DNA of 64,000 bases, from NCBI RefSeq assembly GCF_004197395.1, contig NZ_SELS01000008.1, positions 161,952 through 225,951 of the forward strand, written 5' to 3'. Both the position numbers and the translations under genes were made by a program. Source of the stretch: Paraburkholderia sp. UYCP14C. GTDB taxonomy: Bacteria > Pseudomonadota > Gammaproteobacteria > Burkholderiales > Burkholderiaceae. The notes beneath the pieces are model-generated. The model had not been told where the DNA came from. It was given only the letters and a program-made list of their open reading frames with translations, and ran no database searches. Numbering within the stretch: position 1 is the stretch's first letter; every line of letters starts with the position of its first letter. Positions 55,814 to 64,000 of this stretch are shown here, piece after piece.

Positions 55814-57013
55814 ATGTCAGTGGACAAGAAATTAATCAGAGAAATGGCCGACGCTGGCCGGAAAATATATCTGGCCGAAGAGCATGACCCAAAACTTGGG
55901 CCGTTGCGCTGGCTGCCGGGCACATGGAAAAACACCTCGGAGCTAGAGGGCCATGGATTCAATATTATTTCACTTCCGTTTAGCACGTCGCCAAATGGAT
56001 ACAGATTGCAAATGAATCAATATGATGAGGTATTGAACTTTATAGTGGCGGATGTCGGGGTGCCAAACCGTGGGGTGAAGCAACTGCCAGATGGAACATC
56101 GGTGCAAACCGATCAGACCGCCGTTGCGTTGAGTTACAGTCAAATCATTACTCAAAGGTCACATGAGGACTCTTATCTTGTGAGCGTCAACGGTCCTGAC
56201 TCAACACTAGGCAAGACCGATATATCGGACAAATTCAACGGCCAAGGGATACATCACGAACCTGGCCTATGGATTTGCATGACAGATCAAAATATTTCTG
56301 ATGAAAGCGGTGTCGAATTGTCCGTGGCACGCATGGGGAGTATTCCACACGGAAATAGCTTTATCGCCGTTGGGTCTGCAAGCACATCAAATTGGGAGCA
56401 GCTTGACGAAAAGCAAAAGAGGCCTCCTATTCCTCGCATAAATGGAGTAGTCGTTGGTGGCGGATCTAATCCTGCTGAACGCGCACTCGACCCAATAAGA
56501 AATTCTGCAGGTGATATCATTAATGGGGATTATTTTGCTCCGTACAGATATTTCCATCAGAATCCATTCAAGGGGAAGAATCCGGAAATAAATGGGTTTA
56601 GCGGATTTGAGCCGGTCGATCCCACTCTTCTTTTGAGACAAAGTTTCGACAATTTTCTAAAAAAAATAGGAACCATCAAGCAAGTAACAACTCTTCGGGT
56701 TGATAGCACAATTGATCATTCCGGCATCAATAGGGTAATAAACCCTAGCATCGGAAACACGCCATTCATAGCCCGACAAGCCGACACCACAGCGATGAAT
56801 TGCACGTTTTCTATATATGAGATAGAGGACTCAAAAACCGGAGCCTTGAGATACTTCCTTCAATACGCTCAAAACGTCATCTTGGATTTTATCAACCGAC
56901 CGGACGGACATCCGGGCAGAGCGAGGTGGCCTCACATATCCATTAATACGTTGGAGCGTGTCGAGGCCGCAGCGAGGACGGAATCATTAATGGAGAGTTT
57001 GCCGTCGCGGTGA
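55814..57013 (+). CDS. Haem-binding-barrel-like protein (FABP/nitrobindin-like)
   Basis: This encodes 399 residues. The first half has the pattern of the nitrobindin/FABP-like beta-barrel group: RWLPGTWKN at 32-40, GHGFNIISLPF at 47-56, HHEPGLWICM at 147-156 and RMGSIPHGNSFIAVG at 173-187. The second half (to 399) has no recognised family. There is no signal peptide or membrane segment. An AAGGGAAA ribosome binding site precedes the ATG at 55814. It is divergent from the cytochrome operon and convergent with the LodB-like gene. It might bind haem or handle peroxide; this is only a family-level suggestion. Confidence 0.65.
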   Translation: MSVDKKLIREMADAGRKIYLAEEHDPKLGPLRWLPGTWKNTSELEGHGFNIISLPFSTSPNGYRLQMNQYDEVLNFIVADVGVPNRGVKQLPDGTSVQTDQTAVALSYSQIITQRSHEDSYLVSVNGPDSTLGKTDISDKFNGQGIHHEPGLWICMTDQNISDESGVELSVARMGSIPHGNSFIAVGSASTSNWEQLDEKQKRPPIPRINGVVVGGGSNPAERALDPIRNSAGDIINGDYFAPYRYFHQNPFKGKNPEINGFSGFEPVDPTLLLRQSFDNFLKKIGTIKQVTTLRVDSTIDHSGINRVINPSIGNTPFIARQADTTAMNCTFSIYEIEDSKTGALRYFLQYAQNVILDFINRPDGHPGRARWPHISINTLERVEAAARTESLMESLPSR

Positions 57014-57112
57014 CCTGCGCTTACCGATTTCCACCAGTTGAAGTTTGAGTCTGGCTGTTATTGAGGCGGAATGACGAGAGACATTGGCTTGTTCGAGAGC
57101 CGCTATCAAACA

Positions 57113-58246
57113 TCAGTATCGGCCCAGACTGTCGTAATCATCTTCGGCAGTGAACCCAAGATTTTGGCGAGGCATCCAAAAATCCGCTCTGGGCCAGCGG
57201 CGCTCAGCGCGATAGAGCCGCTGGCGCAGTTCTACGTGATGTTCCGCGGCGTTTTGAAGAGTTTGAGCATAACCGGCCAGCTGATCTGAGTCGCCGGATA
57301 ACCACGCGGCAATTGCAGCTCCGCCGTGTAATCCTGACAGCATCGCCAGCGTGACACCGGAGGATGACATCGGATCGAGGCTGAGAGCCGCATCTCCGAC
57401 TGCAATCCAACCCGCGCCCGTAACCCGGTCAAGTTTCCCGACGGAGGCATTGCGCAGCACGAGCTTGCTTCTCAGCTGCAACTGGAGACTTCGTAGCCAC
57501 CGGGACACCTCTTGCGAGGCGCGTAAAGCCCGCTTCATCGCACCGTCCTGTGCTGCCTGAGCAGGATCACAGACGAGCCAGACCGCAACTCCGCCCATCG
57601 GAACCGGAACGGCAAAAAGCCATCCGAGTTCGACGCCTTCAACGATTGCGGTCGTTGGATGGTCTGTGATTCCCGGTGGCGCTTCGAAGCAACAGCCAAT
57701 TGCGACCTGTCGGGTCTGCGTAATTCGCCTCGCCCCCAGCCGCCTTGCGACATGCGCGGCAATCCCTGTGGCGTCAATGATGCCCTTGGCTTTGAGCTGC
57801 TTCCCGCACTGCCCGTCTCTAAGCGTGAGGACGTGCAGCGCACCGTCGAAGCGGACACTCTGCATCCGTCCTTCCATGACAATACCGCCGTCGCTCTGGA
57901 ACACGCTCTCCAGCCGTCGATCGAACCTCGCACGATCCAGAATTGCGCTTTCGCCATAGGGATGGAAGATGCTGCTGCGCTCCTGGGCGGCGCCCATTCC
58001 CCACGCTGACCGGACCCCTCGCAAAGACAGGTGATGCTCGCTACGGAGTTCGTCACCGATGCCAAGCCGGCAGAGTAACGGATGGCACGAAGCGGATAGC
58101 GTCTCGCCCCAGCGGGGCACGGCGTCGGCCAAGCCGGCCACAGCGACAGACAGACCAGCCCGGCGCGACGTAATGGCCGCGGCAAGACCAGCCGGTCCAC
58201 GGCCGACGACCAGCACGTCCCACGCGCCGTCGTCAGTGCGCGGCAC
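57113..58246 (-). CDS. LodB-like flavoprotein
   Basis: This encodes 377 residues. The FAD-binding motif VVGRGPAGLAAAITSRRAGL lies near the N-terminus and GDAALSLDPMSSSGVTLAM near 290, as in the halogenase/geranylgeranyl-reductase-type flavoproteins. LodB proteins of this type are needed to make the cysteine tryptophylquinone cofactor of LodA-like oxidases. The gene follows the LodA-like gene with a 14-base overlap, the expected order. It is likely cytoplasmic. A general flavin monooxygenase is the alternative, but the neighbour makes LodB the best call. Confidence 0.88.
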   Translation of the reverse strand: MPRTDDGAWDVLVVGRGPAGLAAAITSRRAGLSVAVAGLADAVPRWGETLSASCHPLLCRLGIGDELRSEHHLSLRGVRSAWGMGAAQERSSIFHPYGESAILDRARFDRRLESVFQSDGGIVMEGRMQSVRFDGALHVLTLRDGQCGKQLKAKGIIDATGIAAHVARRLGARRITQTRQVAIGCCFEAPPGITDHPTTAIVEGVELGWLFAVPVPMGGVAVWLVCDPAQAAQDGAMKRALRASQEVSRWLRSLQLQLRSKLVLRNASVGKLDRVTGAGWIAVGDAALSLDPMSSSGVTLAMLSGLHGGAAIAAWLSGDSDQLAGYAQTLQNAAEHHVELRQRLYRAERRWPRADFWMPRQNLGFTAEDDYDSLGRY

Positions 58247-61200
58247 CGTTGCCCCTCAGGCGAGCCCGCGGATAGAGCGCCGGGTCCGGGAGGAGGTCGG
58301 CCGTGACCCGCTTGCCACGTTCAGTGTTGAGTTGGGGCAGCGGGCAACCAGCTGTGATCCAATCGATAGTGACCTGGCGATGCGTCGCTCCGCCAGAGTG
58401 CGGCGCTATCTCCTCGAAGGCCTGTCCCATTGTGCCGTTCGGTGCAAGAAGAGTGGTCACGAACGGACTAGTCGACGGGTCACCCTTGATGACGAGCTTG
58501 TTGTCAGGATCTGAAATTGCCTTCATGAACTCGATGACTGCCACAGACCCATCGTCGTGGACATGCTGAAACCACTTGGCGACCGACCAGTCTACGCGCT
58601 GCCCGTCTAAATCGATTCCGACGAGCGTCCTAGTTTTGTGCGCTTCAGCGTTGACCTGGCGAGACTGCAGGGACTCAATCGTCTCCGCCATCAGGACCTG
58701 AACAGGTACGGTCGGCCGGGAACGCCTCTGCTTGTCAGGCATGGGGCAGCCATCCTGAGTCCATTGACGCCAGATTGCCAGCTCGTCGTCGGTGAACACC
58801 TTAAACATTGGGCCCTCGAAGGAGGTTCGACGAAAGAACGAACTCTGTTCGGCACGCCCCGGAACGAAAAAGCCGCCGTCGACGAGCGCTTTCATGAAAT
58901 CCGCCGGCTGCTCGAACCAATCGTTGATGTAGTTATCGCCCAACTTGCGTGAACCGTGATTTTGCGAGGCGTAGGTCTTTTTCTGGACGATGAGGTCTTC
59001 GATCTGGTTCGCGGTCGACTCCGGCGACTTGAGTCGCGCATTGATGTCGCTACCCAAGTCACCGATGTTGCCAAATGCAATGAACCCCGTCCAGATCCGT
59101 TTCCATGCTTGCTGCATCGCAACCGGCCCCCCAAGCTGGAGAACCTTGTCGAGGTATATCTTCACCGCCTGCTTGGCTTTCGCCCCGTGCCCCGATGCGG
59201 CGTTGTCTATACCGACGTGAAGCACATAAAAGTGTGGATCAATTCCGAAATACTGCAGCCGCCTGATCCCCGGTTTGAGGCTGACCACCGTCCACTCGAG
59301 CTGGAGGGTGAACCCGAGCAGCTCGGGATAAAAGAGGCGAGGGAATTGCGCAAGGGCAAGCTCCATAAGAGGCACGGTGAATGCCGAGTCGAGCAGACGT
59401 GGGTCCAGAGCGTATTCGAGCGAACGCGGATCCGGAAGGTAAATGCCTTCCTGACGCATGAGATCGGTATAGAGATTGCAATGACTATGCGCCACGTTGC
59501 CATTGCCCGCCTCGTCGCTCCAGATTTCGAAGAGACAAGCGTCGACCTCATCGAGTGGGCCCGGCGGGGTGATGGAGTGTATCCACGCTCCGTCGTTCTG
59601 GTTGAATGGCGCCATCTGAAGTATCCGGTACCGGACATCTTCCCGCGTTCGATACAACTCATCTGTTCCTGGATCATAGGCATCGTTTGCCTCGACCAGC
59701 TCGGTGTAGATTTCGTTGAGCCTGGCCTCGAAAGCTTCTTCCGAGTAGTCAAAAAACCTGTTTGTATCGGCAAAGTCCTGCGACTCCTGCATTTTCCAGG
59801 CACGGTCGAGAAAATCTTGCGCGATCTGGCGAGCCTTCGGCAGGAAATCCGGATACTTGTCGATATTCGACAGATAGTAGTAAAAACGCCGGTAATCCAT
59901 CCCCAGATAGGGGTCGCGCTCGGTTTCGATAAAAACGCGCTCGTGTGTCGAGACATGAGTTGGCATGCTGACGACAAAGCCAAGACCGCTCCAAAGCTCG
60001 ACCATTCCAGCGTCACCCTCCCAGCCATCCTTCGCAGCTGAGGGATATTCGACAAGTCCCCGGGCCCAAGGCTGGCGAAGGGAGAGTCTGTCGGCCATGA
60101 GCTCTTGCGGATCCACGGACCATTCGCCTTTGTCAGGATGAAGACTTTTTCGATCGGGACCCGCTGCATCGCGAATGACGCGCTCAAACTCAGCTTCGGT
60201 GACCACGTCGTCGGGTCGGGCGATCGGCCACCAGGCAGTATTGCATTCGTAGAAGTCAGCCTGCCAGGGGCATGCCATATAGCAGGTGATGCCGCCTGCG
60301 GCGATGTTCGGGTTCAGGCGGAAAGGCTCAATGTACATGGCCTTGTCTTCGGCGATGTAGGTCATTTCGATGCCTGGATAGAACGCGCCACCGACGCAGG
60401 GTTCGAGCGCTGCCCTTGTGAGTGCAGCTGGTCGTTCGGAGAGCTTCAGCTCGTTCAGGAACGCCGCAGCCGGAGGCCCTTGCCAGTCAGCGACGAAGTT
60501 GCCATTCGCCCACGCCTTGAGTATCGCGTGCTGCGATGGTCGCAAGCGCAGCCATTGCTTTGGATCACCCTCGGTGGGTCCGTTGTTGTCGCCGGCGAGC
60601 GCAGGCATGAACTGGTAGTTTGCCTGGTCCTTGGCGTCTTGGCTTTCGAGCGGCAAATTAGGATCTCGGACGTGCGCGAAAATGGACTGACGAATCTCTT
60701 TAGATTCCACAGTATTGGTCGACAGGACCGCAAGGCTTCTGCTGTTGAAGAAATCTCCACCTTTGCCGGCGCCGTGGCCTCGATAGGCCAAGCCGTTCAC
60801 CCACGGATATCCGCTAAGACGCTTGAGAATCGGGTAGACATGCCTGGTGAATGAAACCTCTTGGGGTATTGCCCCTACTGGATCCCACGCGTATTCCATC
60901 ACATCGTAGAGCGTGACGATATTTTCGAGCTCCGGCGTGTACTTCGGTGGGACGCAGAGCACGCGGGCCGGTTCGGCGACGAAGTCCCGACCATCAGGCA
61001 GTCGTACTTTCGCCGAAACGGGGCCATCGGATGTGTCGTCGTGCCAGTCGTTGTTGTTGGCGTAGTTTCCGATGAGCTTTCCTTCCGGCACGGAGGCTGA
61101 ATGGCCGAAGCCACCGAGGACGACGAGACGGCCGTCTTCGTCCGTCAGTAATTCGCCCAGTGGAACGCTAGTGCCGCGAAACTGGCCGTTATCAAAGCGA

Positions 61201-61610
61201 TAAGCCGGTCCGCGTACACTGCGCCCGACAATCGAACGAGAACCGGGTCTGATTTCCAGCGAGTCGCGATCCGTGACCTCGCGGTTCCGCGGCAGGTCCA
61301 AGCGGCCAAAGCGTCCAAGAAACTCAAAAAAGGACGCTTTCGTGTTTGCAAGTTCCACTGTCCATTCGATCTGGGCATCGTCAGCGGTGAGCTCGGCAAC
61401 CACCTCGCCATTTTCGTCGAGTCCATAGATCCGGAATCGGGCACCCTGGCGCTTGATTCTGCCGTGTTTGTCCTTGAATCCGCCTGCTGGCCGCGGCGGT
61501 TGGCCAACCGATTCTGGACCAAGGAAATATTCCTCCGTGCTGTTGCCCAGTCTCGCGATACCAATGGATGGTGCGATGATGACCTTGCAGACTTGCGACA
61601 TTGTGTCCAT
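58233..61610 (-). CDS. LodA-like quinoprotein oxidase fused to diiron-like domain
   Basis: This encodes 1125 residues, far longer than LodA (about 720). Residues 10-550 are LodA-like: APSIGIARLGNS at 13-24, VGGAFYPGIEMTY at 406-418, ACPWQADFYEC at 446-456, AWWPIARPDD at 459-468 and ELWSGLGFVV at 538-547. Asp452, Cys456 and probably Trp540 fit the CTQ cofactor site. Residues about 560-850 resemble haem-oxygenase-like diiron proteins (EIWSDEAGNGNVAHSH at 695-710, YPELLGFTLQLEW at 761-773, DPHFYVLHVGID at 791-802). Two haem-less 'GCP' modules follow (about 899-957 and 1028-1091). AAGGA sets the start at 61610. The likely reaction is oxidation of an amino group with release of ammonia and peroxide; the substrate is unknown. 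Confidence 0.88.
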   Translation of the reverse strand: MDTMSQVCKVIIAPSIGIARLGNSTEEYFLGPESVGQPPRPAGGFKDKHGRIKRQGARFRIYGLDENGEVVAELTADDAQIEWTVELANTKASFFEFLGRFGRLDLPRNREVTDRDSLEIRPGSRSIVGRSVRGPAYRFDNGQFRGTSVPLGELLTDEDGRLVVLGGFGHSASVPEGKLIGNYANNNDWHDDTSDGPVSAKVRLPDGRDFVAEPARVLCVPPKYTPELENIVTLYDVMEYAWDPVGAIPQEVSFTRHVYPILKRLSGYPWVNGLAYRGHGAGKGGDFFNSRSLAVLSTNTVESKEIRQSIFAHVRDPNLPLESQDAKDQANYQFMPALAGDNNGPTEGDPKQWLRLRPSQHAILKAWANGNFVADWQGPPAAAFLNELKLSERPAALTRAALEPCVGGAFYPGIEMTYIAEDKAMYIEPFRLNPNIAAGGITCYMACPWQADFYECNTAWWPIARPDDVVTEAEFERVIRDAAGPDRKSLHPDKGEWSVDPQELMADRLSLRQPWARGLVEYPSAAKDGWEGDAGMVELWSGLGFVVSMPTHVSTHERVFIETERDPYLGMDYRRFYYYLSNIDKYPDFLPKARQIAQDFLDRAWKMQESQDFADTNRFFDYSEEAFEARLNEIYTELVEANDAYDPGTDELYRTREDVRYRILQMAPFNQNDGAWIHSITPPGPLDEVDACLFEIWSDEAGNGNVAHSHCNLYTDLMRQEGIYLPDPRSLEYALDPRLLDSAFTVPLMELALAQFPRLFYPELLGFTLQLEWTVVSLKPGIRRLQYFGIDPHFYVLHVGIDNAASGHGAKAKQAVKIYLDKVLQLGGPVAMQQAWKRIWTGFIAFGNIGDLGSDINARLKSPESTANQIEDLIVQKKTYASQNHGSRKLGDNYINDWFEQPADFMKALVDGGFFVPGRAEQSSFFRRTSFEGPMFKVFTDDELAIWRQWTQDGCPMPDKQRRSRPTVPVQVLMAETIESLQSRQVNAEAHKTRTLVGIDLDGQRVDWSVAKWFQHVHDDGSVAVIEFMKAISDPDNKLVIKGDPSTSPFVTTLLAPNGTMGQAFEEIAPHSGGATHRQVTIDWITAGCPLPQLNTERGKRVTADLLPDPALYPRARLRGNGAAH

Positions 61611-61701
61611 GCTTTTTCCTTCATTTTTCTTGATTTTGGGCATGCCAAAGTCCCTTCGCCGCGATTCGCTGGCGTAGTGCAAGCTCGAGAAATTTACGCG
61701 C

Positions 61702-63438
61702 TCAGGCCGGTGCTGGGGCGGTCTTCAGTGCGTGGAGCAACTTGTTTCCCGACGGTGTCCCCAGACCGGTGCAGGCATCCCAGCCCACGCCTGCCGCGTA
61801 GGCGCCGTTGTTACCCACCGTGATATCGTTGAGAACACCACTAGCACAGCTGGCGTAGAGCGTCGGGTTGAGGAAGCCGACTCGCGTGCCGAGCGCTTGG
61901 TTGATCCTGACAATCAGGCTGGCCCACAGCGGTGCGGATGCACTCGTGCCGCCGATGGGTTCGACATGCTTGCCACTTACGTGCATCACGACAATGCCAG
62001 TGTAGGGGTCGGCGACTGCCGCCACATCGGGGATGCCGCGGCCGATGTTGTGGGGTGGGTTCGCGCAGACGGGCACCCCCACACCCTGCTGATACGGCGG
62101 CAGCCCGAAGATTGAACTGATACCACCACCTCCCGCGCCACCGGACGGTACGCGAGCATAGTCATTCCAGACGACTTCACTTGCGATACGTGGCACGGTC
62201 CCGTTCGTCACCTTTAAGGTCGTCCCGCCGACACCGAGTACCCACGGGCTCGAAGCAGGAAAGTCGGCGTGCGCCCCCGATGACTCATCGTCCCGCGAGC
62301 CGTCGTCGCCCGAGGCCACGCAGACAGTAATGCCTTTGCCACGTGCCGCCTCGAGAGCCTCATTCACAACCTTGATGCTCGCGTCGGTCCACCGGCCCAA
62401 CGGACCACTCTCGGGGTTTCCGTAACTAATCGAGATAACAGAAATCTGGTTCCCGTCCGTGATGGCCTGAGAGATCGCTTCCGCCCAACCCTGCGCGCTG
62501 AATTCGGTGAAGTAGACAAAGATCTTCGCGGCAGGCACCAGTGCGCCGACGACGCACAGATCCAGCATCACCTCTCCGGTCGAATCGCCCCGCTGTGACG
62601 ATTGCGGTGAGTCAGGGCCTGGGGCGTTGCCCGGTCCCTGCACAACGACAGGGGTAATGGAAGGCATTTGGCCGCCAAGCGCCTTCGTAAAGTAGGTTTC
62701 CAGCGCAGCCCCGCTATAGCCCCCGCGTGGGTCAGAGTTTGGGTCAGTGCTGTCTCGGCCATTGAACGCGAACACTGCGATGTTCTGGCCCTCGCCAGCG
62801 TATTCGTTAGGAAAGTCGTACAAAGTGGCTATTTGGCCCGGGAAGAACGTTCCCGGCCACTGGTTCGTCAGCGCTGGGGCGGCGTCCAACGCCGGGAGAT
62901 TGGGGGCGAAGTGCGTGCAGACGCGCCTCGGTCGGCCGACTGGTCGCGTATCCAGACCTTCCACGGTCGCGATGATCGTATACATCTCATCGGGAACGTA
63001 GACCTTGCCCTCTCGTCCCCGGAAGTGACCAAGCTCCGGGTGTTCGAATTCGCCCAATTCGACACCGAAGGCCTTCTCGATGTCAGCGATCGTGCCTTCA
63101 ACGAGGACCCGTCGCCTCGGGATGCTGGCGTCAATCACGCTCAAGCCGGCGGTTTGGGCAAACTTCTCAATCGCGGCAAGGTCGTCTGCCGATGCCCCGT
63201 AAACTTGGTTGAACTCTTCGTCCTGGAGGTAAGCACGCGTTGTGACAGCTTGAGTGTCCAGCGCGTTGACCTTCTTCAAGGCCTGCGGTGAGGGACGAGG
63301 GTTTCGGCGGGCGAAGATGCTAAGCCGAATCTTGGCATTAGGGTCGGGGCTCTTCAGCTTCGTGGCGTCGGGCACAGCCGCACGATTGCTTCCACGAATG
63401 GCAATCCGGCCAGACGGTTGTTCTGCAGTCTTGTCCAT
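61702..63438 (-). CDS. Sedolisin-type serine protease (peptidase S53)
   Basis: This encodes 578 residues. An activation prodomain (about 35-175) precedes the S53 catalytic domain. Triad residues are Glu289 and Asp293 in TGEVMLDLCV and Ser499 in GGTSASAPLWASL, with the oxyanion Asp in SGDDGS (378-379); the calcium site is in NDITVG and GWDACTGLG near the end. These kumamolisin-like enzymes cut proteins at acid pH after self-removal of the prodomain. There is no Sec signal; many family members leave the cell otherwise. The AAGGA ribosome binding site sets 63438. It precedes the LodA-like gene by 91 bases on the same strand. Confidence 0.95.
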   Translation of the reverse strand: MDKTAEQPSGRIAIRGSNRAAVPDATKLKSPDPNAKIRLSIFARRNPRPSPQALKKVNALDTQAVTTRAYLQDEEFNQVYGASADDLAAIEKFAQTAGLSVIDASIPRRRVLVEGTIADIEKAFGVELGEFEHPELGHFRGREGKVYVPDEMYTIIATVEGLDTRPVGRPRRVCTHFAPNLPALDAAPALTNQWPGTFFPGQIATLYDFPNEYAGEGQNIAVFAFNGRDSTDPNSDPRGGYSGAALETYFTKALGGQMPSITPVVVQGPGNAPGPDSPQSSQRGDSTGEVMLDLCVVGALVPAAKIFVYFTEFSAQGWAEAISQAITDGNQISVISISYGNPESGPLGRWTDASIKVVNEALEAARGKGITVCVASGDDGSRDDESSGAHADFPASSPWVLGVGGTTLKVTNGTVPRIASEVVWNDYARVPSGGAGGGGISSIFGLPPYQQGVGVPVCANPPHNIGRGIPDVAAVADPYTGIVVMHVSGKHVEPIGGTSASAPLWASLIVRINQALGTRVGFLNPTLYASCASGVLNDITVGNNGAYAAGVGWDACTGLGTPSGNKLLHALKTAPAPA

Positions 63439-63528
63439 GGTTTTCCTTCGCGCCAAATCGGCGACCTGGCCGCATCATTGAACCGCCCCGGATTTTGTGG
63501 AGGCTCCAACTCTTGAGAGAATGGAGCC

Positions 63529-63855
63529 ATGAACAAGAAGGTAACCAAGTTTTCCCCGGAAGTCCGAGAGCGCGCGGTGCGCTTGGTGCGCGAGCAGCGT
63601 AGCGAACATCCGTCGATGTGGGCGGCGATCGAATCGATTGCGCCGATGATCGGCTGCACACCGCAGACACTGCACGAGTGGGTCAAGCGCGACCAGGTCG
63701 ACCACGGTGAGCGCGATGGCGTGACCACAGACGAGCGCGAGCGCCTTAAGGCCCTGGAGCGCGAAGTCAAGGAGTTGCGTCGTGCCAACGAGATTCTCAA
63801 GGTCGCGAGCGCGTTTTTCGCCCAGGCGGAGCTCGACCGCCGTTTCAAGTCGTGA
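63529..63855 (+). CDS. IS3-family transposase OrfA
   Basis: This encodes 108 residues. The helix-turn-helix ([32 protein letters not shown]) recognises the IS ends and the leucine-zipper tail ([20 protein letters not shown]) dimerises. The C-terminus [12 protein letters not shown] and the overlap with orfB are typical of IS3-family elements, which make OrfAB by a -1 frameshift. Confidence 0.95.
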   Translation: MNKKVTKFSPEVRERAVRLVREQRSEHPSMWAAIESIAPMIGCTPQTLHEWVKRDQVDHGERDGVTTDERERLKALEREVKELRRANEILKVASAFFAQAELDRRFKS

Positions 63856-64000
63856 AGGCCTTCATCGATCAGCATCGCGACACCTTCGGGGTCGAGCCGA
63901 TCTGCAAGGTCTTGCGGATTGCCCCGTCGGGTTACCGACGCCATGCCGCGCAGCTTCGTGATCCGTCGCGGCGCTCTGTTCGCGCAATCCGCGATGAACG
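63852..64000 (+). CDS. IS3-family transposase OrfB, partial
   Basis: A GTG at 63852 overlapping the orfA stop begins [20 protein letters not shown] and continues [18 protein letters not shown], the conserved N-terminus of IS3-family OrfB. The DDE catalytic core lies beyond the window. It is normally made as an OrfAB fusion. Confidence 0.85.
   Translation, partial: MKAFIDQHRDTFGVEPICKVLRIAPSGYRRHAAQLRDPSRRSVRAIRDE

Larger units (their letters stand above)
63479..64000 (+). mobile_element. IS3-family insertion sequence, cut off by window end
   Basis: A terminal inverted repeat starting TGAACCGCCCCGGATTTTG at 63479 is followed by orfA and the beginning of orfB of an IS3-family transposase. It lies 40 bases upstream of the S53 protease start, so that gene's promoter may be displaced or supplied by the IS. 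The right end is outside the window. Confidence 0.85.

Overview
The window looks like chromosome of a high-GC betaproteobacterium of the Burkholderiaceae, most likely Paraburkholderia or Burkholderia. The codon use is strongly G/C-ended, and the backbone gene set (glpD-glpK with GlpR, RhlE, HlyIII, multihaem cytochromes, a guanidine operon) fits. The genus is an inference; no rRNA or other marker gene is present.

Three regions can be told apart. (1) From 1 to about 6.8 kb lies the right part of a small integrative element, satellite-like in content. It has a tyrosine integrase, an AlpA-type DNA-binding protein, a RepA/DnaB-like helicase next to an iteron-like array, a DUF2280 terminase-related protein, HTH and membrane proteins, and several short tandem duplications. 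Its left end is outside the window.

(2) From about 6.9 to 45.3 kb lies the backbone. It holds an XRE-cupin regulator, an FMN riboswitch with ribB, a HAD phosphatase, the glycerol genes glpK, glpD and glpR, a TetR regulator, a gamma-glutamyltransferase-family enzyme with an MHS-type transporter, a ferritin-like protein, RhlE, HlyIII, two multihaem cytochromes c, copC-copD, dgoD with its GntR regulator and a truncated transporter, and an EmrB-type pump with MarR. It ends with a complete guanidine-utilisation operon: guanidine-I riboswitch, ABC transporter, two carboxyguanidine deiminase subunits, a carboxylase and allophanate hydrolase.

(3) At 45348-45394 a 3' fragment of a tRNA-Met(CAT) gene marks the end of a genomic island that runs past the right edge. 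Its first part (46.4-50.9 kb) carries unknown genes, a Fic-domain protein and a membrane/OmpA-like pair. Its second part (51.4-63.4 kb) is an unusual redox cluster around a LodA-like quinoprotein amino-acid oxidase. This 1125-residue protein appears to be fused to a haem-oxygenase-like diiron (HDO-type) domain and two small C-terminal modules. It is followed by a LodB-like flavoprotein and preceded by a sedolisin (S53) protease. A second operon encodes a MoaF-like protein with a haem-less cytochrome-like tail, a dihaem cytochrome with one unusual CX4CH site, an unrecognised 481-residue protein and a class I cytochrome c; a divergent gene encodes a haem-binding-barrel-like protein. An IS3-family element sits at the right edge, just upstream of the protease gene.

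The LodA-like/LodB-like cluster with its fused diiron-like domain is the best candidate here for an undescribed system. A peroxide-generating or peptide-modifying secreted system is possible, but substrate and purpose cannot be read from sequence.
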